Source: Nostoc linckia z4
GTDB lineage: Bacteria > Cyanobacteriota > Cyanobacteriia > Cyanobacteriales > Nostocaceae
DNA length: 64,000 nucleotides
Assembly: GCF_002608075.1 (NCBI RefSeq)
Contig: NZ_LAHA01000001.1
Coordinates: 257,013-321,012, forward strand
Direction of reading: 5' to 3'
Numbering within the stretch: position 1 is the first letter of the stretch; each line of letters opens with the position of its first letter. The notes under the pieces are model-generated. The model saw only the letters and a list, made by a program, of their open reading frames with translations. It was not told the DNA's origin and did no database searches. The translations under genes were made by a program, and so were the position numbers. Of this stretch, positions 54,119 through 63,508 are shown piece after piece.

Positions 54119-54463
54119 TTGAGAATACTTTCATTAATTTTGCTGTTAGCGATCGCCTTAATCAAACTAACATTCATTAGTCCAGCATTAGCAGCCGAAA
54201 CATCCAATGGTGCTAAAATCTTCGAGGCAAACTGCGCTTCTTGCCACATCGGTGGTGGTAATGTCCTAATTGCAGAGAAAACCTTGAAAAAAGAAGCATT
54301 GTCAAAGTACTTAAAAAATTATGATAACGACTCAATTCAAGCGATTATCCACCAAGTGCACAATGGCAAAAATGCCATGCCTGCCTTTAAAGACAAGTTA
54401 AGTTATGAGGAAATTTTACAGGTAGCAGCTTACGTTTTTCAAAATGCCGAACAAGGCTGGTAA
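54119..54463 (+). CDS. petJ: Cytochrome c6 (c553)
   Basis: Cytochrome c6 replaces plastocyanin when copper is scarce. From the TTG at 54119 the protein has 114 residues: signal peptide ([16 protein letters not shown], cleavage after ALAA), heme motif CASCH (39-43) and axial Met87 in AMPAF. GAGGA at 54107-54111 sits eight bases before the TTG, and the resulting start MRILSLILL matches known homologues; the longer frame from a GTG at 54092 adds nine residues of doubtful nature. Confidence 0.93.
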   Translation: MRILSLILLLAIALIKLTFISPALAAETSNGAKIFEANCASCHIGGGNVLIAEKTLKKEALSKYLKNYDNDSIQAIIHQVHNGKNAMPAFKDKLSYEEILQVAAYVFQNAEQGW

Positions 54464-54474
54464 GCATACCAAGG

Positions 54475-54504
54475 GACTTTTTACTGAATGAAAAGTCTTT
54501 GTTT
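54475..54504 (+). terminator. Probable petJ terminator
   Basis: GACTTTT (54475-54481) pairs with AAAAGTC (54491-54497), followed by TTTGTTTT. Confidence 0.6.
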
Positions 54505-54523
54505 TAAATAGCGTCTTTGTTTC

Positions 54524-54549
54524 AATCCCACCCTTCAAAGGGTGGGATT
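54524..54549. repeat. Perfect hairpin palindrome
   Basis: AATCCCACCCTT and AAGGGTGGGATT are exact complements with a two-base spacer, between petJ and the convergent TonB-like gene. It may act as a bidirectional terminator. Confidence 0.7.
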
Positions 54550-54661
54550 AAGAGTTCCCTCTAAATGGATTTGATATACACAGTACACCGCTAGGGGCGC
54601 ATAACTTACGCCCCTGAGATTAACTGTACGTCACCCCTGCTGAAATCCGATCTCAATTGGG

Positions 54662-56311
54662 CTATTTTTCTGGAGTAGACTTTTGTCTGTTTTGCTTCAG
54701 TTGGCGCAACTGTTGTAGTAATTCTTGTTCGGATTCAGGAGTTGGTGTTGCCTGATTTTGATTCACTCTCGGCGTTAATAGCGATTCAGAAGAACTACTA
54801 GCTGCTGGTGAAGGGGTAACCTGGTTATTTTTGATCGGCAGTTGCGATGATGGTTTAGAAGTAACTGCTGGTAAAGGCTGGGTTTGATTGGTATTGACTC
54901 TTGGTAGAACTAATGGTTTGAGGGTATTTGTCCGTAAGGAAGCAGGCTGATTATTTTTGATTTCCACTTGTGATGATGGCTTTGCAGCATCTGTTGATGC
55001 TGGCACAACTAAGGGTTTGAGGGTACGTGCGGGTAAAGGCGCAGACTGATTAGTTTTAATTGGGGCTTCGGAAGACGGTTTAGAAGTAGCCCCTGGTAAT
55101 GGCGTTAGCTGATTGTTATTGCCTGCTGGTGCTAATGGAAATGGCTTTTGGTCTTGAGTCGTCCCAATTGTGTTGCTACCGTTGTTTTGGAAAACTAGGT
55201 TAAATGGGTAAGAACTAATCTTTTTATCTCCCTTGGGGGATTGTTTGTTAAAGTATTCCCTGGCTTTTGTTCGCAATTCTGGGGTAAGTAACTTGTCTTG
55301 AAACTTGATATCTAAGACCTTGCCATCAGGATCTACCACTAATACTCCTAAAACAGTTCCTTCTACATTTGGCTTATCTGTAGCTACTGTTTGTCGAATT
55401 ACTGGTTTTTGTTCTGCATTGGGGTATTCTTTTTCCACTTCTTTTTTCAGAGCAGCATAAGAATCCAGTTGTGCGATTGTCTGTTGAGTTCCTTTAGGGG
55501 ATAAATCGCTTGCTTGGGATGTTATTCCCCTAGTTCCCATTAAAGTGTTGCTATTTGCTCGACTTTGTTTTATTGAATTTACCAGTAAGTTTTGAGAGAT
55601 TTTAGACGCATCGTTAGTTGGTTGCGTCATTTGTGGGGTTGGATTTCCTTGTGGTGTTGTGACGGGGGGAATATCTGAAAGATTCTGAGATTGGCCACTT
55701 TGGAGAATGTCATCAGGTATGTTCTGTGACTGTAATTGTGGCAAGCGATTGACAGCCAACGGTTGGGGTGTCTCGTATTTGCGATCGCTTTCACTCAAAG
55801 AAGAAGCTGGAGGAACTGAAGGAACTGATGGCGAAAATTTCGGGGTGCTATTGTATCTAGAACTGTCAAATTTAGAAGCGTCAAACCCAAAATTATAATT
55901 GGGAATCCTCCTGAGAGACTGTCTTGTAGGCACAGAGGAAACCCGATAGCTATTAGCTGATGGAGGTAGGGGAGGCAGCACTAACTGACTTGTGGTTGGT
56001 GGTGCCAATGGAGGTAATACACTCTGGGCGTTAAAATTCGGTGTCGAAAGTGGGGCTATTGGGGATAATTGTTGTAAACCTACCTGCGGTTGGGGTGTGC
56101 TTTGGGGCAAACGGCTTTGGTCGGCTTGACTCAATTCCAAAAGTCCGACTGTTTTTGATGATGCCGTTTCCTTGGGCTTGTTAGAGTCTATGGGCATCAA
56201 TGGTACGATCATGGCGATCGCACCGTGGATGCCAACAGAAGCTAAAGCTGCTATCCCAATTGGCTGGGTAATAATTTCTGGTATATTTTTCAGCAGGGAG
56301 ACATAAGACAT
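54662..56311 (-). CDS. TonB-like proline-rich membrane-anchored protein
   Basis: A 549-residue protein with one N-terminal membrane segment (IGIAALASVGIHGAIAMIVPLMP, about residues 18-40), a long Pro/Ser/Gln-rich spacer (about 45-270) and a C-terminal-like domain near residues 290-380 (TVLGVLVVDPDGKVLDIKF, ELRTKAREYFNKQ, PFNLVFQNN) that resembles the TonB C-terminal fold. It then continues into another repeat region with KPSSQxxIKNNQ and PLPAxTxKPL units. The layout (anchor, Pro spacer, globular domain) suggests an energy-transducing or wall-spanning protein; no TonB-dependent receptor is nearby. Confidence 0.65.
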   Translation of the reverse strand: MSYVSLLKNIPEIITQPIGIAALASVGIHGAIAMIVPLMPIDSNKPKETASSKTVGLLELSQADQSRLPQSTPQPQVGLQQLSPIAPLSTPNFNAQSVLPPLAPPTTSQLVLPPLPPSANSYRVSSVPTRQSLRRIPNYNFGFDASKFDSSRYNSTPKFSPSVPSVPPASSLSESDRKYETPQPLAVNRLPQLQSQNIPDDILQSGQSQNLSDIPPVTTPQGNPTPQMTQPTNDASKISQNLLVNSIKQSRANSNTLMGTRGITSQASDLSPKGTQQTIAQLDSYAALKKEVEKEYPNAEQKPVIRQTVATDKPNVEGTVLGVLVVDPDGKVLDIKFQDKLLTPELRTKAREYFNKQSPKGDKKISSYPFNLVFQNNGSNTIGTTQDQKPFPLAPAGNNNQLTPLPGATSKPSSEAPIKTNQSAPLPARTLKPLVVPASTDAAKPSSQVEIKNNQPASLRTNTLKPLVLPRVNTNQTQPLPAVTSKPSSQLPIKNNQVTPSPAASSSSESLLTPRVNQNQATPTPESEQELLQQLRQLKQNRQKSTPEK

Positions 56312-56980
56312 GGCTGTTACCGTTCACTCGACTCAGTTGCAGTTGGCTAAAAATTTGCTCTTTGGTGACTATCTTGCAATATATTCCAACAGATGCGTCC
56401 CTCTAAGGAAATAATAACTTCCCATCGTGGCAATCCAGACGCTAAGATTACCATTTTCTCAACTTTTGAATTTCTTAATGATGCTCTATCATATTTGTTA
56501 AATTCAGCTTGCTAAAAAAATGTGTTATGCAATCACTACTTTTTACTTTTTATTGTTATAAAGCGCACCATTAAAACTAAATATTTCGGATATTTATCAA
56601 TGTCATATTTCAGATAATTTCAACTAGATCGGAACATTCGATCTATTTTTTTGTCTTTTCTACTGCCTCTTTTTTTACAAAGATTACGTAAAAAATGGCA
56701 CGTTAAAATGATATATAATACGTCACTTGTGACAATCTTACCACATCAGCCGAGTCTAAAACTGTTGTGAAGTGTACTATTTTCTTGACAATTTAGTCTT
56801 AAAACCCATAGACACGTATTTTCAGCTTCCAAGAGTGAGTTAAATATTATAAGGGAACTCAAATAAACACCAGCAGATGGTGGTTGAGTGTTAACTGTGA
56901 ACCGTCAACGGTCAACAGTCTTCTAATTATTGATTTGTTAAAAAATTCAAAACTTTAAATCTTTGCAGCCAAAATTTTAA
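56312..56980. other. Intergenic, one hairpin element
   Basis: About 670 AT-rich bases without a supported gene. It contains one copy of the hairpin element (56851-56925). Divergent promoters for the flanking genes must lie here, but none could be fixed. Confidence 0.6.
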
Positions 56981-57676
56981 ATGCCGTTACCAACAGTTAT
57001 TGTTCCAGGCTATCTAGAAAATGCCATCGCTTATCGGCAACTAGAACAATCTTTACAGCAGTTAAATTTTCCCACAGTCACAGTACCACTACGACGCCGT
57101 GACTGGCTACCCACCATTGGCGGCAGACCTGTAACGCCGATTTTGCAACAACTTGATGACACTGTTAAACAGATATTGCAGCAACATAACGCTACTCAAA
57201 TCAATTTAATTGGTCATTCAGCCGGGGGTTGGATATCGCGCATTTATATGGGAGAAAAACCCTATTTCCCACGCAGTGGTGTCAAAACATCTCTTTGGCA
57301 AGCTCATCCCTTGGTTGCAACTCTCATTACCTTGGGTACACCCCACATTAGCCAAGAACGCTGGACGCGTTCCAATCTCGATTTTGTTACTAATAACTAT
57401 CCCGGAGCTTTTTACAAAAATGTTCGTTACGTTTGCGTGGCGGGCAAAACTATTTTTGGAGCAAGGCGGCGTGGTAGCTGGTTTGCTTACAGTAGCTACA
57501 AATTAACCTGTGGCCAAGGTAACACTTGGGGTGACGGAATCACCCCCATTGAAGCAGCTCACTTGAAAGGCGCAGAAAATCTAGTGATTGAAGGAGTCAA
57601 CCATTCCCCCCGAAGTCCTGGGATTTGGTATGGCTCGCCAGAACCCTTAAAAGCTTGGGTGCAATATTTGATTTAA
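56981..57676 (+). CDS. Alpha/beta-hydrolase, lipase-like
   Basis: A 231-residue esterase/lipase-like protein. It has VIVPGYLENAIAYRQLEQSL near the start, the nucleophile elbow GHSAGG (about residue 77, Ser79), TLITLGTPH, an Asp in WGDGITPIEAA and a catalytic-His candidate in EGVNHSPRS. No signal peptide is visible, so it is probably cytoplasmic or membrane-associated. Substrate unknown; fold resembles PGAP1-like lipases. Confidence 0.85.
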   Translation: MPLPTVIVPGYLENAIAYRQLEQSLQQLNFPTVTVPLRRRDWLPTIGGRPVTPILQQLDDTVKQILQQHNATQINLIGHSAGGWISRIYMGEKPYFPRSGVKTSLWQAHPLVATLITLGTPHISQERWTRSNLDFVTNNYPGAFYKNVRYVCVAGKTIFGARRRGSWFAYSSYKLTCGQGNTWGDGITPIEAAHLKGAENLVIEGVNHSPRSPGIWYGSPEPLKAWVQYLI

Positions 57677-57778
57677 AAAACTTTATTTTTATATAAGAAA
57701 AGCAAAATTCATTAAAATTTATTAGCTAAAATAGTTTTATAAGAATAAATACCTACTTAAGAACAGGAGGGGTGAGCC

Positions 57779-58384
57779 ATGCAAAGCACCCAGTTCGATA
57801 GAATTCTGCGACGAGTAGCGACGATATTATCAGTTGTAATTCTGACTTTGTGCTTAATTTACGTTTCTAGCGGAGTTTTACTTTCTTTTTACTACCAGCC
57901 GACAGCCGGCGGCGCTTATAACTCATTAAAGACAATTAATACACAAGTGCCATACGGTTGGTTATTTTGGAGATCCCACGAGCTTGCTGGTAACGGCCTG
58001 ATTGCCGTCGCCTTAATTCAAATCGTAGTTATGTTTTTAAGTCGGCAATTTAATAAAAGTTGGCTGACTGCTTGGATTAGTGGAATTTTATTTACCCTTA
58101 GTGCCATCGGACTAAATTGGACGGCGATGATTCTGGACTGGACTCAAGAAGGCTACTGGCGTTTTAATATTGAGTTAAGAACCATCGAAGCCATTCCTTT
58201 AATTGGTGGGCAACTGCGCGACATCCTCGCAGGTGGTGGAGCCATCAGTACAGTTACTGTTGAGCATCTTTACACAATACACACTTATTTGATTGCTACA
58301 ACGACACTAATTCTAGCCATACTGCATTTATCTGCTTTAGTTTGGCAAGAATGGCAACAGAGTGGTGAGGCGCAAAGAAGTTAG
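57779..58384 (+). CDS. Cytochrome b6-like membrane protein, probably one heme
   Basis: A 201-residue protein with four membrane segments that resembles the N-terminal half of cytochrome b/b6. The helix-II His (His67 in WRSHELAGNG) and helix-IV pair (His168 and His183, 15 apart as in b6) are present, but the second helix-II His (14 further) is Gln81. Only one of the two bis-His heme pairs is therefore complete. GAGGGG precedes the ATG. Rieske, subunit IV and petA genes are not next to it. It may be a quinone-linked redox protein distinct from b6f. Confidence 0.75.
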   Translation: MQSTQFDRILRRVATILSVVILTLCLIYVSSGVLLSFYYQPTAGGAYNSLKTINTQVPYGWLFWRSHELAGNGLIAVALIQIVVMFLSRQFNKSWLTAWISGILFTLSAIGLNWTAMILDWTQEGYWRFNIELRTIEAIPLIGGQLRDILAGGGAISTVTVEHLYTIHTYLIATTTLILAILHLSALVWQEWQQSGEAQRS

Positions 58385-58422
58385 GAGTTAAGAGTGAGGA
58401 GTTTTATTCTTCCCCTGCTCCC

Positions 58423-60342
58423 TCATCTCCCAGCACTCTCAGTAGTAGAAAGCTGAGATAAAGGCGCTAAGGGTAGGTCTTCAACTTCTGGTAACTTTTC
58501 TAGAGGTAGGGGAGTAGATTGGGTGGCACCGGATAAGCGTTTTAAAAGGCTGGGTCTTGGGTCATGCAATAGGTAGATAATGCGATCGCCAACTTCCCAC
58601 TCTTGATTAGCTGGCATTACTTGTAAGCGCTCTTTTCGTTCTAACAATAGCGGAATTAATACCCCAGTCCGAATTTTCTCTTGGATGCGATCGTATTGAG
58701 TGGAAAACTCTGACTCATTGAGGGTTGTTGTCCCCAGCTTGACTCGCCCATCATTGAGATATTCATTCCAAGTCTTAATGGCTAAATCTGGCATAAAAGC
58801 TTGATTAACTTTGTTATTGGCTGAGCTACTAGCTTGGGGGTCACGGGGAAAAACTGCTAACACTCGTGGCGGATTAAACTCTTCAGCTGCTCGTTGAGCC
58901 AAAACAAAATTTACCTCACCATTACTTGTCATCGCCAAAAAAGTACCCATAGAAGCAAGTCCGGCTTCTTCCAAAACCGCTCCATCCAAGGCACTACTAG
59001 CAATTACCCGCAGATTTTGGGCTTCGGCTTGCAGGAGACATTGGGGGTCAGTATCAATCATGACTACGTTTTCTCCCCGTTCTTGAAAGAACCGAGCAAT
59101 CAAAAGACTCAAGGGATTACAACCCACAATTACAGCCCCAGTTGCATCTTTGGAGGTTATTTGTAGAAATCTAGCAACCCAGCCAGCCGTTAGTCCTTGG
59201 CAGACAACAGTCATGATAATTGTTAAGAATACCAAAGCTTTGATGGAGTCACCGCCATTGATTCCCCGTTGTGTTAACAAAATTGCAAATAGAGAAGCAA
59301 CAGAGGCGGAAACAATTCCTCTAGGAGCAACCCAACTCAAAAACAATTTCTGCCGCCAGTTGAGGTCACTGTTCCAGGTACAGAACAGGATATTAATTGG
59401 GCGAACAACGAACATTAGTACCAAAACAGTGAGTAAACTACCCCAGCCTAAAGCAAACACACTGGCGATGGATAGGTCAGCAGCTAATAGGATGAATAGT
59501 ACGGAAACGCTGAGAATTGTCAGCTGACCCTTAAAGCTTTTTAACAGACGTTCTTCTGGAACTGAGGAGTTAGCAAACACCGCTCCGGCGACTACTGTCG
59601 TCATTACTCCCGATTCACTGCGGATCATTTGCGATAAGGTAAACAAACTCCAAAGTATTGCCAGCACCACTAGGTTTTTCAGCTCGAATGACAAAAAACT
59701 GGCACGTTTGAAAATCAAACTCATCAAATAACCACCAGCGCCACCAATTGCGGCACCAACACCCAACCGCATCAGCAAACCAACGATGGCATTAATTGGC
59801 TGAGCATCGCCGTTCAAAATCGTATCCAAGACGACGAAAGCCAGGATCGCTCCTACAGGGTCAATTAAAACTCCTTCGCCTTCTAAAAGTGTGGCTACCT
59901 GTCGGTCTACATTGATTTGTTTGAGTAAGGGGCCAACGACAGTAGGGCCTGTAACCACGACTATGGAAGCATAGAGAAAAGCTATGTTCCAAGGAAATTC
60001 ACCCAGCCAGTGGGCAGCCATACTGCCACCAAGCAGTGTGATTAAGGTTCCAAGAGTGACGAGTAATTGTAGGCTAACTGAAACTCTGCCTAATTCTCGC
60101 AGATCTAAATTCAGCCCACCTTCAAACAAAATAATTGCCGTTGCTAGGGCAACAATAACTTCCAGTCCAGTGCCTAACAGATTGGGGTGTAACAGTCCTA
60201 GACCATCAGAGCCAAATAAGATGCCCAACAGCAATAACAAGACGATGCTGGGTACTCGGAGGTATGCAGCCAAGACTTGGGCGCTAATACCTGCTAGCAC
60301 AGCGATCGCCATCTGGAGAGTGATTTCAAAAGATGCTTCCAT
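58423..60342 (-). CDS. Monovalent cation:proton antiporter with TrkA-N domain
   Basis: A 639-residue CPA-type antiporter. About 12 hydrophobic segments cover residues 5-390 with the acidic core GPLLKQINVDRQVATLLEGEG-like region near 135 and VDPVGA-like IDPVGAILAFV. The C-terminal region (from about 400) holds a regulatory nucleotide-binding TrkA-N domain, VIVGCNPLSLLIARFFQERGE, and a TrkA-C-like end. It exchanges Na+ or K+ for H+ across the membrane and is likely gated by NAD(H) or a nucleotide. It stands alone. Confidence 0.9.
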   Translation of the reverse strand: MEASFEITLQMAIAVLAGISAQVLAAYLRVPSIVLLLLLGILFGSDGLGLLHPNLLGTGLEVIVALATAIILFEGGLNLDLRELGRVSVSLQLLVTLGTLITLLGGSMAAHWLGEFPWNIAFLYASIVVVTGPTVVGPLLKQINVDRQVATLLEGEGVLIDPVGAILAFVVLDTILNGDAQPINAIVGLLMRLGVGAAIGGAGGYLMSLIFKRASFLSFELKNLVVLAILWSLFTLSQMIRSESGVMTTVVAGAVFANSSVPEERLLKSFKGQLTILSVSVLFILLAADLSIASVFALGWGSLLTVLVLMFVVRPINILFCTWNSDLNWRQKLFLSWVAPRGIVSASVASLFAILLTQRGINGGDSIKALVFLTIIMTVVCQGLTAGWVARFLQITSKDATGAVIVGCNPLSLLIARFFQERGENVVMIDTDPQCLLQAEAQNLRVIASSALDGAVLEEAGLASMGTFLAMTSNGEVNFVLAQRAAEEFNPPRVLAVFPRDPQASSSANNKVNQAFMPDLAIKTWNEYLNDGRVKLGTTTLNESEFSTQYDRIQEKIRTGVLIPLLLERKERLQVMPANQEWEVGDRIIYLLHDPRPSLLKRLSGATQSTPLPLEKLPEVEDLPLAPLSQLSTTESAGR

Positions 60343-60669
60343 GTTGTAGATTTTGAGCCATTTATTTCAAAATCTTTTGTAAAAAAACTGTAGGTATTAA
60401 CTCTACAGGGTACAACATCATACCCTTTCTCCTTTGGCGAATTTTGCGTTTTTTCTATTTAGGCATCTACTAAAATTGGCAGCCCTGGAGGTTGAGTAAC
60501 TCTGCCCCAACCCGGACAAGCATCTACGGACTTTTTTGTGTGTATCCATATCTGTGTATCCTTTTCAAACTTTCGCCTCCACCCAGTTTAGCCGCCACCA
60601 ACTTTTTTTGGCAAAAGCTATTGACATCCTTGAGAAAATTCGTTAATTTATAAAAGGTCTGAGTCCGAT

Positions 60670-60742
60670 GCCCCCATCGTCTAGAGGCCTAGGACACCTC
60701 CCTTTCACGGAGGTAACGGGGATTCGAATTCCCCTGGGGGTA
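60670..60742 (+). tRNA. trnE: tRNA-Glu (anticodon TTC)
   Basis: A 73-base cloverleaf: acceptor GCCCCCA/TGGGGGT, anticodon stem CCTCC/GGAGG with loop CTTTCAC (TTC at 60704-60706), T-arm GGGGATTCGAATTCCCC, and discriminator A. CCA is not encoded. Besides translation, glutamyl-tRNA is the first precursor of chlorophyll and phycobilins in cyanobacteria. Confidence 0.96.
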
Positions 60743-60833
60743 CTAAAAAACGAAAAGCTGATATTTTGATGAAGAGGTAACGTTAGTAATAACTATCACT
60801 CAGCACTAACTCTGAATGATAGTTTACCAAACA

Positions 60834-61436
60834 TCAGCTTTTTTCACTGGCTAGTTCTTCTACACGTTGGTAAATAGCTAGCAGATTGAACCGCAAATCC
60901 TTACTCAAGCGGTTTTCAATAATTGACACTGGCATAGTGAGCTTAGGCCAAACTTGAATTGTATAGCAAAGATTGGTTCCTATCTGCTCTCCAAGGGAAT
61001 AAGGCTCTAAGCACCAAGTACCAGAGAAGCCTTTAAAATCCCCTTCTACCATACGGAAATTAATTTCTTTCGGGAAGTATTCTTCTAGATCCAGAACTAC
61101 CCGCGCACAAAAGTTGAAATTTAGTAAGCGCTGGGAGCCTATCTGTTCGAGTCGAATACCGCCGTCAGGATGCTCGATGAGACGACTTTTGGCAAGGTTG
61201 GGAATGAAGTCAGCCAAGGCTTCATAATCGGTCAGAACCTTCCAAATTTGTTCCACTGGCTGAGGGATTTGGATTTTAGCACTGATTTGCCGTTGCCGCT
61301 GTGCTAGTTTTTCTATTTGAACTTCGACTTTAGCCAATAGGGCAAGTGCATCAGCAGGCAAATCAGCTTCTAAGTTGGTGTCATCAGTGGAACGCTGAAA
61401 ATCAAGGTTCTCTGTTGTGTTGTATTCTTGAGTCAC
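60834..61436 (-). CDS. SRPBCC (START-like) family protein
   Basis: A 200-residue protein of the polyketide cyclase/dehydrase group (START-like fold). After an acidic N-terminus (about residues 1-50) the domain reads QISAKIQIPQPVEQIWKVLTDYEALADFIPNL, then FRMVEGDFKGFSGTWCLEP and a C-terminal helix. Such folds bind hydrophobic ligands. Nine bases separate it from the end of the kinase gene upstream, so they are one operon; a sensor-linked role is inferred only. Confidence 0.85.
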   Translation of the reverse strand: MTQEYNTTENLDFQRSTDDTNLEADLPADALALLAKVEVQIEKLAQRQRQISAKIQIPQPVEQIWKVLTDYEALADFIPNLAKSRLIEHPDGGIRLEQIGSQRLLNFNFCARVVLDLEEYFPKEINFRMVEGDFKGFSGTWCLEPYSLGEQIGTNLCYTIQVWPKLTMPVSIIENRLSKDLRFNLLAIYQRVEELASEKS

Positions 61437-61444
61437 TTTGCGAA

Positions 61445-63508
61445 TTATGGTTTGCTTTCGTCAGAAAATTGAGGCAGAGTCAGGGTGAAGCAAATTTCGC
61501 TCTGTTGAGAATCTGGTATTGGTAAACTTTCAACTGCGATCGCTCCATTGAGATGCTGCACTAAAGACTTGACTAAAGCAAGTCCCAAGCCGGTTCCTGG
61601 AGTCCAGCGCCCTTTACCGCGACGGAACTTGTCAAAGATGTAGGTCGCTTCTTCTTCAGAAATGGCACGTCCGATGTTCGTCACTTTTATGATAACTCGA
61701 TCTATTTGTTCATCGACTTGATGAAAGGCGTGTAGGCGAACGATGGTATCGTGTTCTGAGTATTTACAGGCATTGGTGAGCAATTCTTGGAGAATACGGT
61801 CAAAACTTTCCAGTTCAGTTTGCAGTCTGAGGGACTCTTGCGGTAACTCTATGGAAATGTTTAATCCCTTCTCGGCAAGTTTTTTCTCAAAAGATGCTGC
61901 TATATGCTCAATTCTAGTATTTAAATCTATAGATTCTAATTGCGGAGCTTCGTGAGGTGACTCTAGCTTCTGGAGTGTCAACAAGTCATTAATTAAGTTA
62001 ATTTCTTTTGTACATTCCTGCTCTAGAATATCCAAATATCTCAGCTGGCGGTCTGGTGCTATTCCTGGCAAACGTAGGTTGCGAATTGACATCAACATGT
62101 TTGTCAAGGGGTAGCGTAAGCGATCGCTCATATTACTCAAAAATTCATCTTTGAGTTCGTTCAACTGCCGCAACTGCTCAACATATTGCCTGGTTCTTTC
62201 ATGCAATTTTGCTTGAAGTTCCAGACTACTCTGTAGTTTTGCTGTTCGCTCATCGACCAAAGTTTGCACTTGACGCAATGTCTGTGACTGAATGATGGCA
62301 TTACTCACTTGAGCGCAAACCATTTCCACAAGATTTAATTCTGCTGGTTGCCAACTACGAGGGAAAGATTGCTGTAAGACTAAAAAGCCTAAAATCTTAC
62401 CTTGACTTTCTAATGGCATCAACAGTACCGCAGGCAATTCCTCTAGTGCAAATAATGGAACAGCACAGGAGATATCATTTTGGGCTGTAAGATCGTCGAA
62501 AATTACTGGTTTTCCAGAATCTATAAAGGCACGCTGGCATAAACCACACTCGGAAAGCGAAAAAGACTGATTTAAAATCTCTAGTTTGCTGGTGCGAGAA
62601 TTTTGTGTCTTCTTTGTCCATTCACCAACTACCGTAGCTTTGGCTTTGGGAATTTGTTTCTTCGCTTGAGTCCTAAATAGTGGATCTGTATATTTCAACA
62701 GAATCAGTAAACCCCGATCTGCCTGTAGAGATTCAGCAGTAGAGGCAATAACTACTTGGAACATTTGATTAAGCTCCAAGTTACTGCGGCTTAATATGGT
62801 TAATTGCTTGATCAAGTTTTGATGTTGATAAGTTTTTTGCAAATCCTGTTGTTGACTAGCAATTAGCTGGGCTTGTGCGAGTCGAGAAAAAGCGATCGCG
62901 CAAGATGATTCTACTTCTTTGAGCAGTTGTTTTTCTGATTCACTCCAATCATAAGGTTGGAATTTAATCAGACAAATCACTCCATTGTTATTGCCAGCAA
63001 GCCGAGTAGGAATTGCTAAAACTGCTTTTATCGGCAATGGCAGATATTGACATCCAATTACCAGACTATTCTGAATGATAGAAATGTCTTCAATAGTCAA
63101 TGGTTCAGCAGCACATTGCAGCACTGGGGAGTGCATTAGCAACTGTTCCATCGAAAATATCTCTTCTGGGTGTGGTAACCCTAAATAATCGTCAGCACAC
63201 CAATTAGTAGCAGTTGGTTCGTCGGAGATCTCACCTGTTACTGAAACCAAGCAGCAGCAATCTACTTGAAAAGTAACTCCTAGCAATCGGGCAATCTCTT
63301 GCAGCATCAATGTCGTTGCTGAACTATTAGCAATGATTTGGTTAATCTTGTGTACCAACTGGCGGGCTGGTTCTTCCTGATGCTGCATCAGCTTGACTTG
63401 GTAAGGTTGTAGTCGATCTACGTCATTCAAGTAATGTGGCGGCGACGATAAAGGCTTTTTCATTCTTGGCACGCCTTTGGATAAAAAATCCATTGTTTTT
63501 GCACCCAA
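61445..63508 (-). CDS. GAF-domain histidine kinase-like protein lacking the H-box histidine
   Basis: A 687-residue signalling protein. Two GAF-like domains (about residues 45-205 and 230-405) are followed by a coiled coil and a HisKA-like region where the H-box reads FLSNMSDRLRYPLTNM: the phospho-acceptor His is Asp462. The ATPase domain is intact: N-box LQELLTNACKYS, and GTGLGLALVKSL. It may act as a pseudokinase, a phosphatase or a partner of another kinase. Start could be M1, M6 or M16 (63508, 63493, 63463). Confidence 0.85.
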   Translation of the reverse strand: MGAKTMDFLSKGVPRMKKPLSSPPHYLNDVDRLQPYQVKLMQHQEEPARQLVHKINQIIANSSATTLMLQEIARLLGVTFQVDCCCLVSVTGEISDEPTATNWCADDYLGLPHPEEIFSMEQLLMHSPVLQCAAEPLTIEDISIIQNSLVIGCQYLPLPIKAVLAIPTRLAGNNNGVICLIKFQPYDWSESEKQLLKEVESSCAIAFSRLAQAQLIASQQQDLQKTYQHQNLIKQLTILSRSNLELNQMFQVVIASTAESLQADRGLLILLKYTDPLFRTQAKKQIPKAKATVVGEWTKKTQNSRTSKLEILNQSFSLSECGLCQRAFIDSGKPVIFDDLTAQNDISCAVPLFALEELPAVLLMPLESQGKILGFLVLQQSFPRSWQPAELNLVEMVCAQVSNAIIQSQTLRQVQTLVDERTAKLQSSLELQAKLHERTRQYVEQLRQLNELKDEFLSNMSDRLRYPLTNMLMSIRNLRLPGIAPDRQLRYLDILEQECTKEINLINDLLTLQKLESPHEAPQLESIDLNTRIEHIAASFEKKLAEKGLNISIELPQESLRLQTELESFDRILQELLTNACKYSEHDTIVRLHAFHQVDEQIDRVIIKVTNIGRAISEEEATYIFDKFRRGKGRWTPGTGLGLALVKSLVQHLNGAIAVESLPIPDSQQSEICFTLTLPQFSDESKP

